The notes under the pieces were generated by a model. That model saw only the letters and a list, made by a program, of their open reading frames with translations. It was not told the origin of the DNA and ran no database searches. 64,000 bases of DNA from Leptospira semungkisensis (GTDB lineage: Bacteria; Spirochaetota; Leptospiria; Leptospirales; Leptospiraceae): contig NZ_RQEP01000012.1 in NCBI RefSeq assembly GCF_004770055.1, forward strand, positions 230,176 through 294,175, read 5' to 3'. Positions 38,454 to 47,092 of the stretch are shown one piece after another (within the stretch, counting starts at the first letter, position 1; each line of letters opens with the position of its first letter). The position numbers and the translations under genes were made by a program.

Positions 38454-38837
38454 TTATGGGACGAGCTGATAGAGCTGGATCAAATTTCCACAACTATCCT
38501 CGAAGACAGCTTCTATTCCGATATCTGCTTGAGTAGGCTCCTTTCTGAAAACTACTCCTTGTTGTTTCAATCTCTCGAATTCCTTATGAATATCCTCCGT
38601 AGAGAATACGATTACTGGATATCCTGCATTGAACAAGCCTTCTTGATATGTTTTCGCAAGAGGATTATCATTTGGCTCGAGCAATAGTCCGGTCCCATTC
38701 GGTTCTTCAGGAGAAGCCACAATAGCCAGTCTAGCTTGAGGAAGATAAAGCCTACTAATGAATCCCAATTTTTCGGTATAAAACTGGAAAGCTTGGGCCG
38801 GATCATGAACAAAAATACTAGTGAGTTTGATCTTCAT
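38454..38837 (-). CDS. VOC family (glyoxalase/bleomycin-resistance-like) protein
   Basis: A 127-residue single VOC protein. The first repeat has IFVHDPAQAFQFYTEKLGF and the second VFSTEDIHKEFERLKQQGV, ending in FEDSCGNLIQLYQL, which provides the usual metal-ligand glutamate/glutamine position. Typically dimeric, metal-binding, with isomerase, dioxygenase or drug-binding activity; the specific role is unknown. It is probably the first gene of a VOC-flavoprotein-DUF1801 transcript. Confidence 0.82.
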   Translation of the reverse strand: MKIKLTSIFVHDPAQAFQFYTEKLGFISRLYLPQARLAIVASPEEPNGTGLLLEPNDNPLAKTYQEGLFNAGYPVIVFSTEDIHKEFERLKQQGVVFRKEPTQADIGIEAVFEDSCGNLIQLYQLVP

Positions 38838-39019
38838 ATAGGAAACGCCGTATCTAAGCGGCTAAATTGGATTTTTTATCGGCACTCCCCTCTGACAAGT
38901 GAATTAAAGTCCATAGTTCCATCTTTGGTCAGCACTTATTCGGGAGTAGAAAGAGGTGTGGGTAATTCGCAAAAATGGATTATTATTTAAGAAAATGGGT
39001 TGACTTTTTCTTACTTTAC

Positions 39020-39035
39020 ATAACCATATAGTTAT
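39020..39035. promoter_or_regulatory. Likely ArsR operator upstream of the first ArsR/SRPBCC pair
   Basis: ATAACCA TA TAGTTAT is an interrupted palindrome 10-35 bases before the ArsR start region. Its layout (seven-base half-sites with a two-base spacer) matches the operator-like sites in front of the second ArsR gene near 44.9 kb, so autoregulation is likely. Confidence 0.55.
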
Positions 39036-39054
39036 ATAACTTATGAATTATAGA

Positions 39055-39423
39055 ATGAGCACTTCTGATAGATTAGATGCCACCTTTGCTGCACTGGCAG
39101 ATCCCACAAGGAGAGCAATCCTTGCCCGACTAGCAAAAGGAGACGCCACTGTAATGGATTTGGCAAAGCCCTTCTCGATGAGCCAGCCTGCCATCTCCAA
39201 ACATCTAAAAGTCCTGGAGCAAGCCGGACTCATTTCTCGAGGATCGGATGCACAGAGAAGACCAAGACGAATCGAGGCAAAGCCTTTGGGAGAGGCAAAC
39301 GAGTGGTTGGAAAACTATCGCAAATTCTGGGAAGGAAGATACCAGCAATTAGATGCTCTATTGGATGAGTTAAAACTTTCTAAACAAACCAAGACAAAAC
39401 GTGCAAAGCGCCCAAGGAGCTAA
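39055..39423 (+). CDS. ArsR-family transcriptional regulator
   Basis: A winged-helix repressor of about 122 residues from the ATG at 39055 (MSTSDRL); an ATG at 39043 would add four residues. DATFAALADPTRRAILARLAKGDATV and AKPFSMSQPAISKHLKVLEQAGLI are the conserved blocks of the SdpR/YczG-like ArsR group that pair with SRPBCC proteins. No metal-binding cysteines are present, so it should not be an arsenic sensor. It ends two bases before the SRPBCC gene start. An interrupted palindrome upstream suggests autoregulation. Confidence 0.9.
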   Translation: MSTSDRLDATFAALADPTRRAILARLAKGDATVMDLAKPFSMSQPAISKHLKVLEQAGLISRGSDAQRRPRRIEAKPLGEANEWLENYRKFWEGRYQQLDALLDELKLSKQTKTKRAKRPRS

Positions 39424-39425
39424 GG

Positions 39426-39917
39426 ATGGAAACTAAAAGCAAATTAAAAGTAACGGCACAAGGAGAAAGAGAGATCGTAATGACTCGGGACTTCGATGCT
39501 CCCCGCGATCTTGTATTCGAATGTCATACCAAACCGGAGCTTCTAAAGAAATGGCTACTCGGTCCTGACGGCTGGATCATGGAAGTTTGCGAGGTGAATC
39601 TAAAGATCGGCGGAAAATATAGATATGTCTGGAAACAGATTGCCGACGGAATCACGATGGGAATGGGTGGAGAATTTAAGGTGATCACTCGCCCGGAACT
39701 CATTCATTGCACTGAAGTATTCGACGAGGCTTGGTATCCGGGAGAAGCTTTAGTACAAAGTCACTTCTTAGAAAAGAATGAAAGAACCACTTTGATAGTT
39801 ACGATTCTCTACAACTCAAAGGAAACCAGAGACATGGTATTAAAATCCCCGATGGAGGGAGGAGTAGCGATAAGCTATAATCGCTTAGAGGATTTAATGG
39901 AGACATTGACAAAGTAA
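39426..39917 (+). CDS. SRPBCC/AHSA1-domain protein
   Basis: A 163-residue START-like protein of the AHSA1 type (COG3832). RDFDAPRDLVFECHTKPELLKKWLLGPDGW and GGKYRYVWKQ are its typical first helix-grip blocks. These proteins have a deep hydrophobic cavity; in gene pairs with ArsR repressors they are thought to bind or modify a small ligand, but the ligand here is unknown. It is directly coupled to the ArsR gene and is followed by a small membrane protein gene after 24 bases. Confidence 0.88.
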   Translation: METKSKLKVTAQGEREIVMTRDFDAPRDLVFECHTKPELLKKWLLGPDGWIMEVCEVNLKIGGKYRYVWKQIADGITMGMGGEFKVITRPELIHCTEVFDEAWYPGEALVQSHFLEKNERTTLIVTILYNSKETRDMVLKSPMEGGVAISYNRLEDLMETLTK

Positions 39918-39941
39918 AAGGTCGAAGGCGGTAAATAAAAA

Positions 39942-40352
39942 ATGAGCGAAACCAAACGATCCACACAAATTCTAAAAAGTACCGGCGCCCTACTCGCCGG
40001 ATTCTTTTTGATACTGATCCTTTCTATTGGAACGGATACTGTATTACATTTAATCAGAATATATCCACCGTTCGGCAGTATGATGTCCGATTCTTTATTC
40101 GTATTAGCCGCTTCCTATAGAGTGGTCTATGGAATATTAGGAAGTTATATTGCCGCAAGACTGGCGCCTTCCCGTCCTATGTTCCATGCAATGATCCTAG
40201 GCTATGTAGGATTAGCGATCAGTATAGCTGGGGCGATCATGATGAGAGATAAAGGGCCAGCTTGGTATTCGATATTGATCGTGCTAATAGCGCTCCCTTG
40301 CGCTTGGGCAGGCGGAATTCTAGTGCAAAGAAAAAAAGTAAAAGTAGCGTAA
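39942..40352 (+). CDS. Small four-TM membrane protein
   Basis: A 136-residue protein with four hydrophobic segments (about 13-33, 50-68, 83-101 and 108-125). No family is recognised with confidence. It is the third gene of the ArsR-SRPBCC set on the plus strand and its function may be tied to them. No catalytic motifs are seen. Confidence 0.6.
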   Translation: MSETKRSTQILKSTGALLAGFFLILILSIGTDTVLHLIRIYPPFGSMMSDSLFVLAASYRVVYGILGSYIAARLAPSRPMFHAMILGYVGLAISIAGAIMMRDKGPAWYSILIVLIALPCAWAGGILVQRKKVKVA

Positions 40353-40359
40353 CTAATTT

Positions 40360-40737
40360 TTATTTCTTAGCCACGGGAACACGTTGCGCGGGATCGTAAA
40401 AGAAAGTCTCCTCCGCAATGCGTTCTCCTTCCCAACGTTGGTGAGCCATTTCTTCCATGTGAGTCACCGTTCCATCCTTCCATTCAAAATGAAAGATCCA
40501 TCGGATCGCAACATAGTCTCCGTTCACGAATACGGGACGCACACACTTGGAAACAATGGAATTCGCTCGAGCTAAAACTCTACGCTCATTCTCAAAATGC
40601 AATTTTCTTCCTACTCTGGGAGAAGATTGGTTTTCTTGCATGGAAGAAGTTTCCGTATAAAATTCTTCTATCGCAGTATCATGCTTGTTCTGCTCTACCA
40701 TCTCGATGAATCGTTCTAATGTTTCCTGGCTTGGCAT
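40360..40737 (-). CDS. SnoaL/NTF2-like protein
   Basis: A 125-residue protein of the NTF2-like superfamily: LERFIEMVEQNKHDTAIEEFYTE forms the N-terminal helices, and VNGDYVAIRWIFHFEWKDGTVTHMEEMAHQRW is the curved sheet. The fold holds small hydrophobic ligands and is found in isomerases and hydrolases. It converges with the small membrane protein gene, seven bases apart, and its substrate is unknown. Confidence 0.75.
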   Translation of the reverse strand: MPSQETLERFIEMVEQNKHDTAIEEFYTETSSMQENQSSPRVGRKLHFENERRVLARANSIVSKCVRPVFVNGDYVAIRWIFHFEWKDGTVTHMEEMAHQRWEGERIAEETFFYDPAQRVPVAKK

Positions 40738-40911
40738 AATGTCTTAGAATTCTCTCTTCTTAAATTCCAATTCCACTCACGATCTTTTTGCTCGCGCAAA
40801 ATATCGCAATCAATCGGATGAAGAGAGCTTTGCCTGAATCGATCCGATAGAAAATTAAAATTTAAGAAGTCCGAGAAATTTCCAACGGATTAATTTTACC
40901 GGTGAATCGAC

Positions 40912-41346
40912 TCACTGAGCTGCTTTGGCTTTTGCCGCAAGTGCAATGAATTCTTCCTTACCAAACGCAGTGCCGAACAATCCCCATCCACCTTCTGCAG
41001 CTTCGGTAAGAATGACCCAGGTCCTTCCTGCTTGGCTTGGATCTCCCGATATCTTAGCGACAATCTCAGTTACTTCCTTAACCAGCTGTTTTTGCCCTTC
41101 TCTCTTTAAAGCACCTGGAGGAGTAATTACTTGCACTCTGACTGTTCTCGCTAGAGCAGTTGAAGCAGTTTGAACTGTCGAAGCCGCCATTCTATGGATA
41201 TAAGCGGCGGTATTGTCTAAATGGAAGGGACCTGGATTCGCAACTCCTTCCGCACGAAGAATGGCCAAGGTCAATTCTTCCCCGAGTTGACGATCTGCCC
41301 CTGCCGGGAAAAGATCAGTTGGCGCGTAAACATCTATCATTGGCAT
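40912..41346 (-). CDS. Tautomerase-superfamily (4-oxalocrotonate-like) protein
   Basis: A 144-residue protein. Starting at the ATG at 41346 puts a proline directly after Met (MPMIDVYAPTDLFP), which is the catalytic N-terminal base of the tautomerase superfamily, so this start is much preferred over the longer frame to 41430. The second half repeats the beta-alpha-beta unit (VRVQVITPPGALKREGQKQLVKEVTEIVAK). It is divergently transcribed from a TetR gene; a perfect 16-bp palindrome lies between them. Confidence 0.75.
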   Translation of the reverse strand: MPMIDVYAPTDLFPAGADRQLGEELTLAILRAEGVANPGPFHLDNTAAYIHRMAASTVQTASTALARTVRVQVITPPGALKREGQKQLVKEVTEIVAKISGDPSQAGRTWVILTEAAEGGWGLFGTAFGKEEFIALAAKAKAAQ

Positions 41347-41373
41347 AGTATTCTTACTCCAGTTTTTATTGTG

Positions 41374-41389
41374 GATGACGATCGTCATC
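41374..41389. promoter_or_regulatory. Perfect 16-bp palindrome, probable TetR operator
   Basis: GATGACGATCGTCATC is self-complementary over all 16 bases. It lies between the divergent tautomerase and TetR genes, 27 bases from the tautomerase start and 57 bases from the TetR start. Position and symmetry fit the operator of the neighbouring TetR regulator. Confidence 0.7.
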
Positions 41390-41446
41390 TTCCAGAAACT
41401 GAGCATGGGGACAGCCCATGTCAAGTTCAAAACGAGGGATTTTCTA

Positions 41447-42019
41447 ATGGGTTATTCAAAAGCGGACAAAACCGAGAGCCATGACAGGATCGTGCATGTG
41501 GCCGCCGCCAGGTTTCGCGAACTCGGAGTAAATGGAATCGGAGTGGATGGGCTGATGAAAGAAGCTGGATTAACCCACGGAGGATTTTACAGGCATTTCT
41601 CATCCAAAGAGGAACTAATAAGCGAAGCTATAGAAAAAGCTTTGGCAGACGGCAGCCAGAAGGTTGTAGAGGCCTCCGGCAAGAGCAAGGATTTGCGTTT
41701 AGACACCTTAGTAAACGGATATCTCAGCCGACTCCATTGCGAGGACTTGGCAAATAGTTGTGCGGTAACTACTCTTGCTGCGGACGTATTGCGAAGCAAT
41801 GAAAGGGCGAGGTCAGCATACACCCGACAAGTTGAAGCCTATCTGAATCTACTCGTAGGCCTGATCCAAGGAGAAGAGAAAGCTTCGAGAAAAAAGGCAA
41901 TCGCAATCTTGTCCACATTGGTCGGAGCCCTATCTATGGCGAGAGCCGTGAATGATCCCAAACTTTCCAGAGAGATCTTAAAGTCTGCTATCCGCGAATT
42001 AAGATCCGAAAAGGAATAA
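41447..42019 (+). CDS. TetR-family transcriptional regulator
   Basis: A 190-residue repressor. The N-terminal DNA-binding domain contains RIVHVAAARFRELGVNGIGVDGLMKEAGLTHGGFYRHFSSKEEL, a clear TetR helix-turn-helix of the group with the C-terminal domain TetR_C_16-like. The ATG at 41447 has GAGGG nine bases upstream and is preferred over an upstream in-frame ATG at 41369, which lies inside the palindromic operator. It probably represses itself and the divergent tautomerase gene. Confidence 0.9.
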   Translation: MGYSKADKTESHDRIVHVAAARFRELGVNGIGVDGLMKEAGLTHGGFYRHFSSKEELISEAIEKALADGSQKVVEASGKSKDLRLDTLVNGYLSRLHCEDLANSCAVTTLAADVLRSNERARSAYTRQVEAYLNLLVGLIQGEEKASRKKAIAILSTLVGALSMARAVNDPKLSREILKSAIRELRSEKE

Positions 42020-42028
42020 GACATCGAA

Positions 42029-43072
42029 TTATTTTTCGGAAAGCAATTTAGCAGTCATCTTTTCCGAGAATTCCTTGGGCAACTCGAAATGAGGCGCATG
42101 TGCGCAGGTTTCAAAAATCGTAATATTCTTTTTAGGCGCTTTCAGGGCTTTCGTATATCGCTCTAAAATCTCGAGTGGATTATAGTAATCGTGACGACCT
42201 GTAAAAAAATAAACTGGAGTCCGGATTTCAGGCGCTTGCTGGAATAAATCCATTTGAAAGAAATATGGTCGGATCCTAGAGGACGATTTCCAAATCCCAG
42301 GCAAATACGTAATCATATCTAGCAAAGAATAATCGGGAGAATCGGACATTAATCCTCTTAGAAAGGCAGATTCGTCCTTACTATGTTCCCCGTGAAATAA
42401 TCCGATCCCGAAAGAATTCAACCAATACCGACGATCCTGAAGATAAGAATCTAAGCTAAGATCCTTGGCCTGGGACTCTAATTTTGGATCCTTCTTAGCT
42501 TGTTCCAAAACGTATTCATAAGAGATCTTTGCGCTTTCTTCTCCTCGAATTACTGGACCGATCCCAATGTACGCAAACAGATTCTCGGGATAACGACTCG
42601 CATACAAAGCACCAATATAGCCTCCCCAAGAATGCCCCATTAGAAAAACTTTATGAACACCGAATCTCTTCTTTAGAAAGTTTATTACTTCGTGAGTGTC
42701 CGATACATACATATCCGGAGTCAGATCTGGCAGAAAAAAGGAGAAGGATTTTCCGGAACCTCTTTGGTCCCAGTTCACTACTACAAAATCCTTTTCCAAA
42801 TCCTTATAGAAATGGCGAGCAAATCCGATCGAAGCAGCGCCGGGACCACCGTGCAAAATGAGGAGTACAGGTTTGTGAATATCCGCACCTCTCATTAAAA
42901 GCCATTGGCCGGTTTCACCTATTTCAACTTTTTCTAAAGAAGATATAGTCTTCGACGTCGGATCCGTATTCTGGGTAGAATTTTCGGAGGTCTTACATTG
43001 GGAGAGAATGATTGAAAAGAAGAGGAAGGATAGAAAAACGAATAAACTTTGCGAGCGATTCGATACGTACAT
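42029..43072 (-). CDS. Alpha/beta-hydrolase lipoprotein (prolyl-iminopeptidase-like)
   Basis: A 347-residue exported hydrolase. The N-terminus is a lipoprotein signal with lipobox LSQC (Cys26), of the permissive spirochaetal kind. HGGPGAAS (residues 74-81) and GHSWGG with nucleophile Ser148 are the oxyanion and nucleophile blocks of peptidase family S33; the histidine is near the end in CAHAPHFE. It may act on N-terminal proline peptides or on esters at the cell surface or in the periplasm. It converges with the TetR gene. Confidence 0.82.
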   Translation of the reverse strand: MYVSNRSQSLFVFLSFLFFSIILSQCKTSENSTQNTDPTSKTISSLEKVEIGETGQWLLMRGADIHKPVLLILHGGPGAASIGFARHFYKDLEKDFVVVNWDQRGSGKSFSFFLPDLTPDMYVSDTHEVINFLKKRFGVHKVFLMGHSWGGYIGALYASRYPENLFAYIGIGPVIRGEESAKISYEYVLEQAKKDPKLESQAKDLSLDSYLQDRRYWLNSFGIGLFHGEHSKDESAFLRGLMSDSPDYSLLDMITYLPGIWKSSSRIRPYFFQMDLFQQAPEIRTPVYFFTGRHDYYNPLEILERYTKALKAPKKNITIFETCAHAPHFELPKEFSEKMTAKLLSEK

Positions 43073-43124
43073 TAGATCTCCAATCGAACTTTAAACAGTT
43101 TTAGACCTCAAAGCCTTGAAATAT

Positions 43125-43514
43125 CTAGTCCCTTCTTCTAAGCTGAAAAATAATCAAGATAGGAGGAACCAATAGCTCTGGTACAAGATAACCGATCCAA
43201 AGTCCCGCAGGCTCAGGAAGGCCAACGATTGAAATAGAAATCAACCTTCCCGTCGCAGCTAAGAGAACCGCAATCGCGATCAGATACACTAATGTTTTTT
43301 GCATCCTTACTGTATAAGCAGCCCAAAAGCAGATCAGACCTGTGGACAAGTAAATTCCTGCCATAAACCGATGTACGTTATCCAAACGAGGACTCGTTGT
43401 TGGTTCGCCTAAATACATTTGTAATGTTCCACCGAAGATAGCGATAGCCGCAAATAGGAACAAACAGATCTGCACAATACGAGTGCTAACGGACATACTT
43501 GGATTCGATTGCAT
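43125..43514 (-). CDS. DUF4345-like small membrane protein
   Basis: A 129-residue protein with four hydrophobic segments. FMAGIYLSTGLICFW in the second segment and the overall pattern resemble DUF4345 proteins, whose function is unknown. It has no obvious operon partner; the next gene on this strand is a hydrolase lipoprotein 53 bases downstream. Confidence 0.6.
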   Translation of the reverse strand: MQSNPSMSVSTRIVQICLFLFAAIAIFGGTLQMYLGEPTTSPRLDNVHRFMAGIYLSTGLICFWAAYTVRMQKTLVYLIAIAVLLAATGRLISISIVGLPEPAGLWIGYLVPELLVPPILIIFQLRRRD

Positions 43515-43558
43515 CGGCCGATCTTGAAGTCGAATCAGATGTTTGTCAATTGTAAATC

Positions 43559-43945
43559 CTAATTGCGCTTTCTTCTAAACCATTGTATGACGAGCCCGTT
43601 CATCCACCCTGCCAAGATAACGATAAACCCTAATATGATTAAAATCGGAAGATGAAACCATGCGGAAAACCACATGATGAGTTGTCCACAACTTCGGATC
43701 ATCTGCATACTTGAACCCATATAGTTTTCTATGTACTTTCCGAAGGGTGAATTCTTTCTTCGTTCCAAATCGACAAATTGAATAATCACCAAGGTAGCAA
43801 TTATCGATGGTATAAGGAATAGAACTAAAAACCAAAGAAGGTTATGTTCCCACGCCAAAAACGTAGTTAAGAAACCTGTACAAAAATCAACCATCAGTTT
43901 CAAAGGATGAATCTGATGATAAAGGATCTTTTCCTTCGTTGTCAT
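43559..43945 (-). CDS. Hypothetical membrane protein
   Basis: A 128-residue protein with three or four hydrophobic segments (about 14-28, 30-52, 85-125) and basic ends. I recognise no family. It is flanked on both sides by other small membrane protein genes on the same strand, within about 45 bases. Confidence 0.55.
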   Translation of the reverse strand: MTTKEKILYHQIHPLKLMVDFCTGFLTTFLAWEHNLLWFLVLFLIPSIIATLVIIQFVDLERRKNSPFGKYIENYMGSSMQMIRSCGQLIMWFSAWFHLPILIILGFIVILAGWMNGLVIQWFRRKRN

Positions 43946-43991
43946 TCTAATATGCTTTTATGATCTATTATCCGACATCGCAATATAAGGA

Positions 43992-44678
43992 TCAATGCCG
44001 GATCCATTTTGATCCAAGCCATCGATCAAATAGAAAGAGGACGAATGCAATTATAAGGAATAGGATAAAAATCGCAACGATATAGATCGATACTCCCGAA
44101 TAACCTAGATTCGTAACATCAAGAATATTATAGGGATACCATTGCATGATCGCCCCGCGTATTAAAGTAAATCCTGCATAAAGAATAGGGATCATAGCGG
44201 CGATGATCATTCTTCGGATAGTAACTGATCCGGAAGGACCGAAAACAAACCACCCGACGATCGCAAGTATTGGATTGATCATATGCTCGAATGTACTCGC
44301 TAGCTCGGCGATGCCTCCCCTACTCGGTCCGGTCGCCAATACAAAGTTAAATACAATTGCAGTAATCGTAATATCAATCAGTCCAACCAATCTCCAAATA
44401 TGGAACCACTCCGAATTTCTCTTTATTTGCAAAGCAAGAAGAAGCGTCGTAATCCCTAGGATAATATTGGATTGAGTAGTAAAAAAAACAAATTGGTTAA
44501 AGAAGCTATCCCAACCCGGACCGAAAGTGCGCGTAAAGCCGGCATTCGGAGGCAGAAGAGACTCGTGGTGATACGACCACCAAAGTTCCAACACGATCCC
44601 AAATAAACAAGACGCAGCGTTTAAACCGAAGAACAAGCGAGCTGTACTAGCGTTGATATTAATAGTTTTTGTTTCCAT
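43992..44678 (-). CDS. Pr6Pr-like multi-span membrane protein
   Basis: About 229 residues from the ATG at 44678 (METKTI), with AGAGAAGAGA upstream; the frame continues to 44741, but that extension is not needed. Six to seven membrane segments. FFTTQSNIILGITTLLL, LVGLIDITITAIVFNFVL and the late PYNILD block are typical of the bacterial Pr6Pr/AIG1-FAR-17a-like membrane family. The activity is unknown. Confidence 0.72.
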   Translation of the reverse strand: METKTININASTARLFFGLNAASCLFGIVLELWWSYHHESLLPPNAGFTRTFGPGWDSFFNQFVFFTTQSNIILGITTLLLALQIKRNSEWFHIWRLVGLIDITITAIVFNFVLATGPSRGGIAELASTFEHMINPILAIVGWFVFGPSGSVTIRRMIIAAMIPILYAGFTLIRGAIMQWYPYNILDVTNLGYSGVSIYIVAIFILFLIIAFVLFLFDRWLGSKWIRH

Positions 44679-44833
44679 TCTCTTCTCTATTCCGAACAAA
44701 GAAGCACTATAAGCACATACTTTTAGGCAAAGTGCAAGCAATTCGCATATAGATCCATATAAGTCGAAAGGAAAAAAGGTCCGGCAAATCTCCCCTTCTC
44801 CGTAAACAGAACCGGCAAAGAGAAAAAATTTTA

Positions 44834-44851
44834 TTCAACTAAATAGTTTAA
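44834..44851. promoter_or_regulatory. Operator-like half-site pair 1 for the second ArsR gene
   Basis: TTCAACTA AA TAGTTTAA is an interrupted palindrome with one mismatch. It repeats the layout of the perfect site at the start codon 32 bases further on, so the pair probably forms a cooperative ArsR operator. Confidence 0.55.
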
Positions 44852-44882
44852 TAGTTGACGCGGGCTAAATCAATCCCAATTA

Positions 44883-44900
44883 TTCAACCAGATGGTTGAA
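44883..44900. promoter_or_regulatory. Operator-like palindrome over the second ArsR start codon
   Basis: TTCAACCA GA TGGTTGAA is a perfect interrupted palindrome, and the ATG of the ArsR gene at 44892 lies inside it. Binding here would block both transcription start and ribosome access. Confidence 0.6.
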
Positions 44901-45275
44901 TTAAAGAAAAGCGAACAACAACTGGATCGAGTTTTCGCAGCACTTGCGGATAGCTCGAGAAGGCAGATGCTTGCGCGCTTGAGAAAGCGTGCACTTACAA
45001 TCTCGGAACTGGCAGAGCCCTTCTCCATGTCTTTTGCAGGAGTAGCAAAGCATATAGATGTGCTAACGGCGGCGGGATTAGTGAGAAAAATGAAGGATCC
45101 GGCGGATGGGCGTAGTTATAAACTCGAACTGCAAAATCGAACACTCACAGAAGCTTCCGCTTGGCTTACCTACCATCAAGAATTCTGGACCAACAAACTC
45201 GAGAGACTCGAATCTTTTATAGAGGAGCAAGATCATGGTACCCACAGAGATCCTAAAAGTAGAAAAAAGAATTAA
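44892..45275 (+). CDS. ArsR-family transcriptional regulator
   Basis: A 127-residue winged-helix repressor: RVFAALADSSRRQMLARLRKRALTISELAEPFSMSFAGVAKHIDVLTAAGLV has the SdpR-like helix order. No cysteine metal site. The start ATG lies inside a palindromic operator-like site, and no Shine-Dalgarno sequence is visible. Its last 41 bases overlap the start of the next SRPBCC gene, so the two are coupled. Confidence 0.9.
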   Translation: MVELKKSEQQLDRVFAALADSSRRQMLARLRKRALTISELAEPFSMSFAGVAKHIDVLTAAGLVRKMKDPADGRSYKLELQNRTLTEASAWLTYHQEFWTNKLERLESFIEEQDHGTHRDPKSRKKN

Positions 45276-45702
45276 CGCAGAGCCTGCGAGATTATTCCAA
45301 GCCTGGTTAAAACCGGAGGCGATCTCGCAATGGTTCTTGTCCGAAGCGGACGTCGGCATCGAATCGGTTAACGTTGATCCACGTCCTGGTGGTAAGTTTA
45401 AGATTAATATGCTCTTAAACGGCAAAATCCTTCCTCACGAAGGTGAATATCATATCATCGAAGAACCGACAAAGCTTGTCTTTACTTGGAGATCGGATGC
45501 GACAGGAGGAAAAGAAACGTTAGTCACTGTTACCTTTACGGAGCTAATGGATGCAGAAACCGAAAATTCTACTTCTGCAAAACGAAAACCTCAAACTCTA
45601 GTCACATTAATCCATGAGAACTTAGTAGGTACTGAATCGATTGAAAAACATCGTTTTGGTTGGACAAGCATTCTCGAAGGTCTCTCCAAGTGGGGAAGCT
45701 AA
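45235..45702 (+). CDS. SRPBCC/AHSA1-domain protein
   Basis: A 155-residue AHSA1-type protein with LKVEKRINAEPARLFQAWLKPEAISQWFL and GGKFKINMLLNGKILPHEGEYHIIEEPTKLVF. It overlaps the upstream ArsR gene by 41 bases in a different frame and is probably expressed with it. The ligand is unknown. A third AHSA1-like gene follows. Confidence 0.87.
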   Translation: MVPTEILKVEKRINAEPARLFQAWLKPEAISQWFLSEADVGIESVNVDPRPGGKFKINMLLNGKILPHEGEYHIIEEPTKLVFTWRSDATGGKETLVTVTFTELMDAETENSTSAKRKPQTLVTLIHENLVGTESIEKHRFGWTSILEGLSKWGS

Positions 45703-45766
45703 CAATAAACGAAAATATTTTTTGGCAAAGCCGAAAGAGAATAAACAAAAGGAGAAGGATATACAC

Positions 45767-46234
45767 ATGAATGGAATATATCACAAAATTGGAATACGTG
45801 CTGGCTTTCCTGAAGTCGTTAAGGCTTTATCGACTCAAGCAGGATTAGCAGGTTGGTGGACAAAAGAAGTAACAGGTAATTTTCCGAACGGAATCTCATC
45901 TGCAGGCGAATCTATCCGTTTTCACTTTGGAAAAGGAAGCTTCGATATGAAAGTACAAGAACTTTCCCCACAAAGAGTTCTTTGGGAATGTGCAATTGGA
46001 CCGGAAGAATGGGTCGGCTCCCATATAGATTTTAAACTAACCCAAGGCACAGCCCCGGACGGAGGAGCAATGACTATCGTGTTCTTTCGGCACCAAGATT
46101 GGAAAACCGAGAATGAATTAACTGCTCATTGCAGCATGAAATGGGCAGTATTTCTACTCAGCCTAAGATCGTTTGTCGAAACCGGAAAAGGCCAACCCGC
46201 TCCGGACGATCTCAAGATTGATGATTGGAACTAA
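45767..46234 (+). CDS. SRPBCC-domain protein
   Basis: A 155-residue protein from the ATG at 45767, which has GGAGAAGGAT upstream. The frame extends to 45641 but overlaps the previous gene and is not needed. IYHKIGIRAGFPEVVKALSTQAGLAGWWTKEV is the START-like first helix pair. It ends six bases from the stop of a converging hydrolase gene. Confidence 0.82.
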   Translation: MNGIYHKIGIRAGFPEVVKALSTQAGLAGWWTKEVTGNFPNGISSAGESIRFHFGKGSFDMKVQELSPQRVLWECAIGPEEWVGSHIDFKLTQGTAPDGGAMTIVFFRHQDWKTENELTAHCSMKWAVFLLSLRSFVETGKGQPAPDDLKIDDWN

Positions 46235-46239
46235 AGACC

Positions 46240-47061
46240 TTAAAGCGCGGATTCATTTCGCAATCCGCGCAATGTTCGGATAAACTCGCTCGCTTCTTTA
46301 ATCACAATATCAGGAGTTTCTTTATGAGGGGAATGCTTCGCAGAAGGAATAATCTTCTTTGTAGAAGCGCCTGATACTTTGCCTGCAATTGAGCTCACTT
46401 GATCTTCACTTCCGTACTCATCATTTTCTCCTTGGAGAACTAAGACAGGACAACGAATAGACGGAAGAAAACTTTCAATATTCCAATTTCTGAATTCATT
46501 AGAAAGCCAAGTATTCGCCCAGGCCTGAAAGACAGCTTCTGCTTTATCCGAGTGATATTTCTCCAATGCTTGCTTCAATTTAGTTGTATTATAAGCAATC
46601 ACGGCTTCTCTAATCCCATCTAAAGTAATCTCTTCTACAAAGACGTGAGCACCTTCTGTGATCACTCCGATAATTTGTTCCGGATATTTTGAGGCAGCGA
46701 TCAGTGCAATAGAGCCGCCATCACTATGTCCGAAGAGAATTGCTTTTTCAATATTCAATTCTTGGATAATTCTATGTAAGATGTCCGCTTCCTTCTCTAA
46801 ATAGGAATTGTCTCTTTTTTTCGGCGGGAAGGGACTGGATTTCCCGTAACCCACTCTATCATACACAATAGAATTACAATTTGCAGTCTCCGCCAGTTGG
46901 TTTGGGAAATTTTTCCACAAAGATATACATCCTAAGGAGTCATGCAGAAAAATTAGAACCGGAAGATCCTTATTCTCCTGTTCGAATTTCGAAATCCGAA
47001 TAGAAGCTCCGTCTATTTCCAAATCAAACTCCAACACATTACTTTTTTCTTTCAGGTCCAC
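46240..47061 (-). CDS. Alpha/beta hydrolase
   Basis: A 273-residue cytoplasmic hydrolase starting with GTG. VLIFLHDSLGC carries the oxyanion strand and FGHSDGGS the nucleophile Ser113; the catalytic histidine is near the end in PSAKHSPHKE. A general esterase or haloperoxidase-like fold; substrate unknown. It is divergent from a TetR gene, and a 30-base operator-like palindrome lies between. Confidence 0.85.
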   Translation of the reverse strand: MDLKEKSNVLEFDLEIDGASIRISKFEQENKDLPVLIFLHDSLGCISLWKNFPNQLAETANCNSIVYDRVGYGKSSPFPPKKRDNSYLEKEADILHRIIQELNIEKAILFGHSDGGSIALIAASKYPEQIIGVITEGAHVFVEEITLDGIREAVIAYNTTKLKQALEKYHSDKAEAVFQAWANTWLSNEFRNWNIESFLPSIRCPVLVLQGENDEYGSEDQVSSIAGKVSGASTKKIIPSAKHSPHKETPDIVIKEASEFIRTLRGLRNESAL

Positions 47062-47092
47062 AAAAGTCCTTTCCTTAATTTTGATCCTATAT

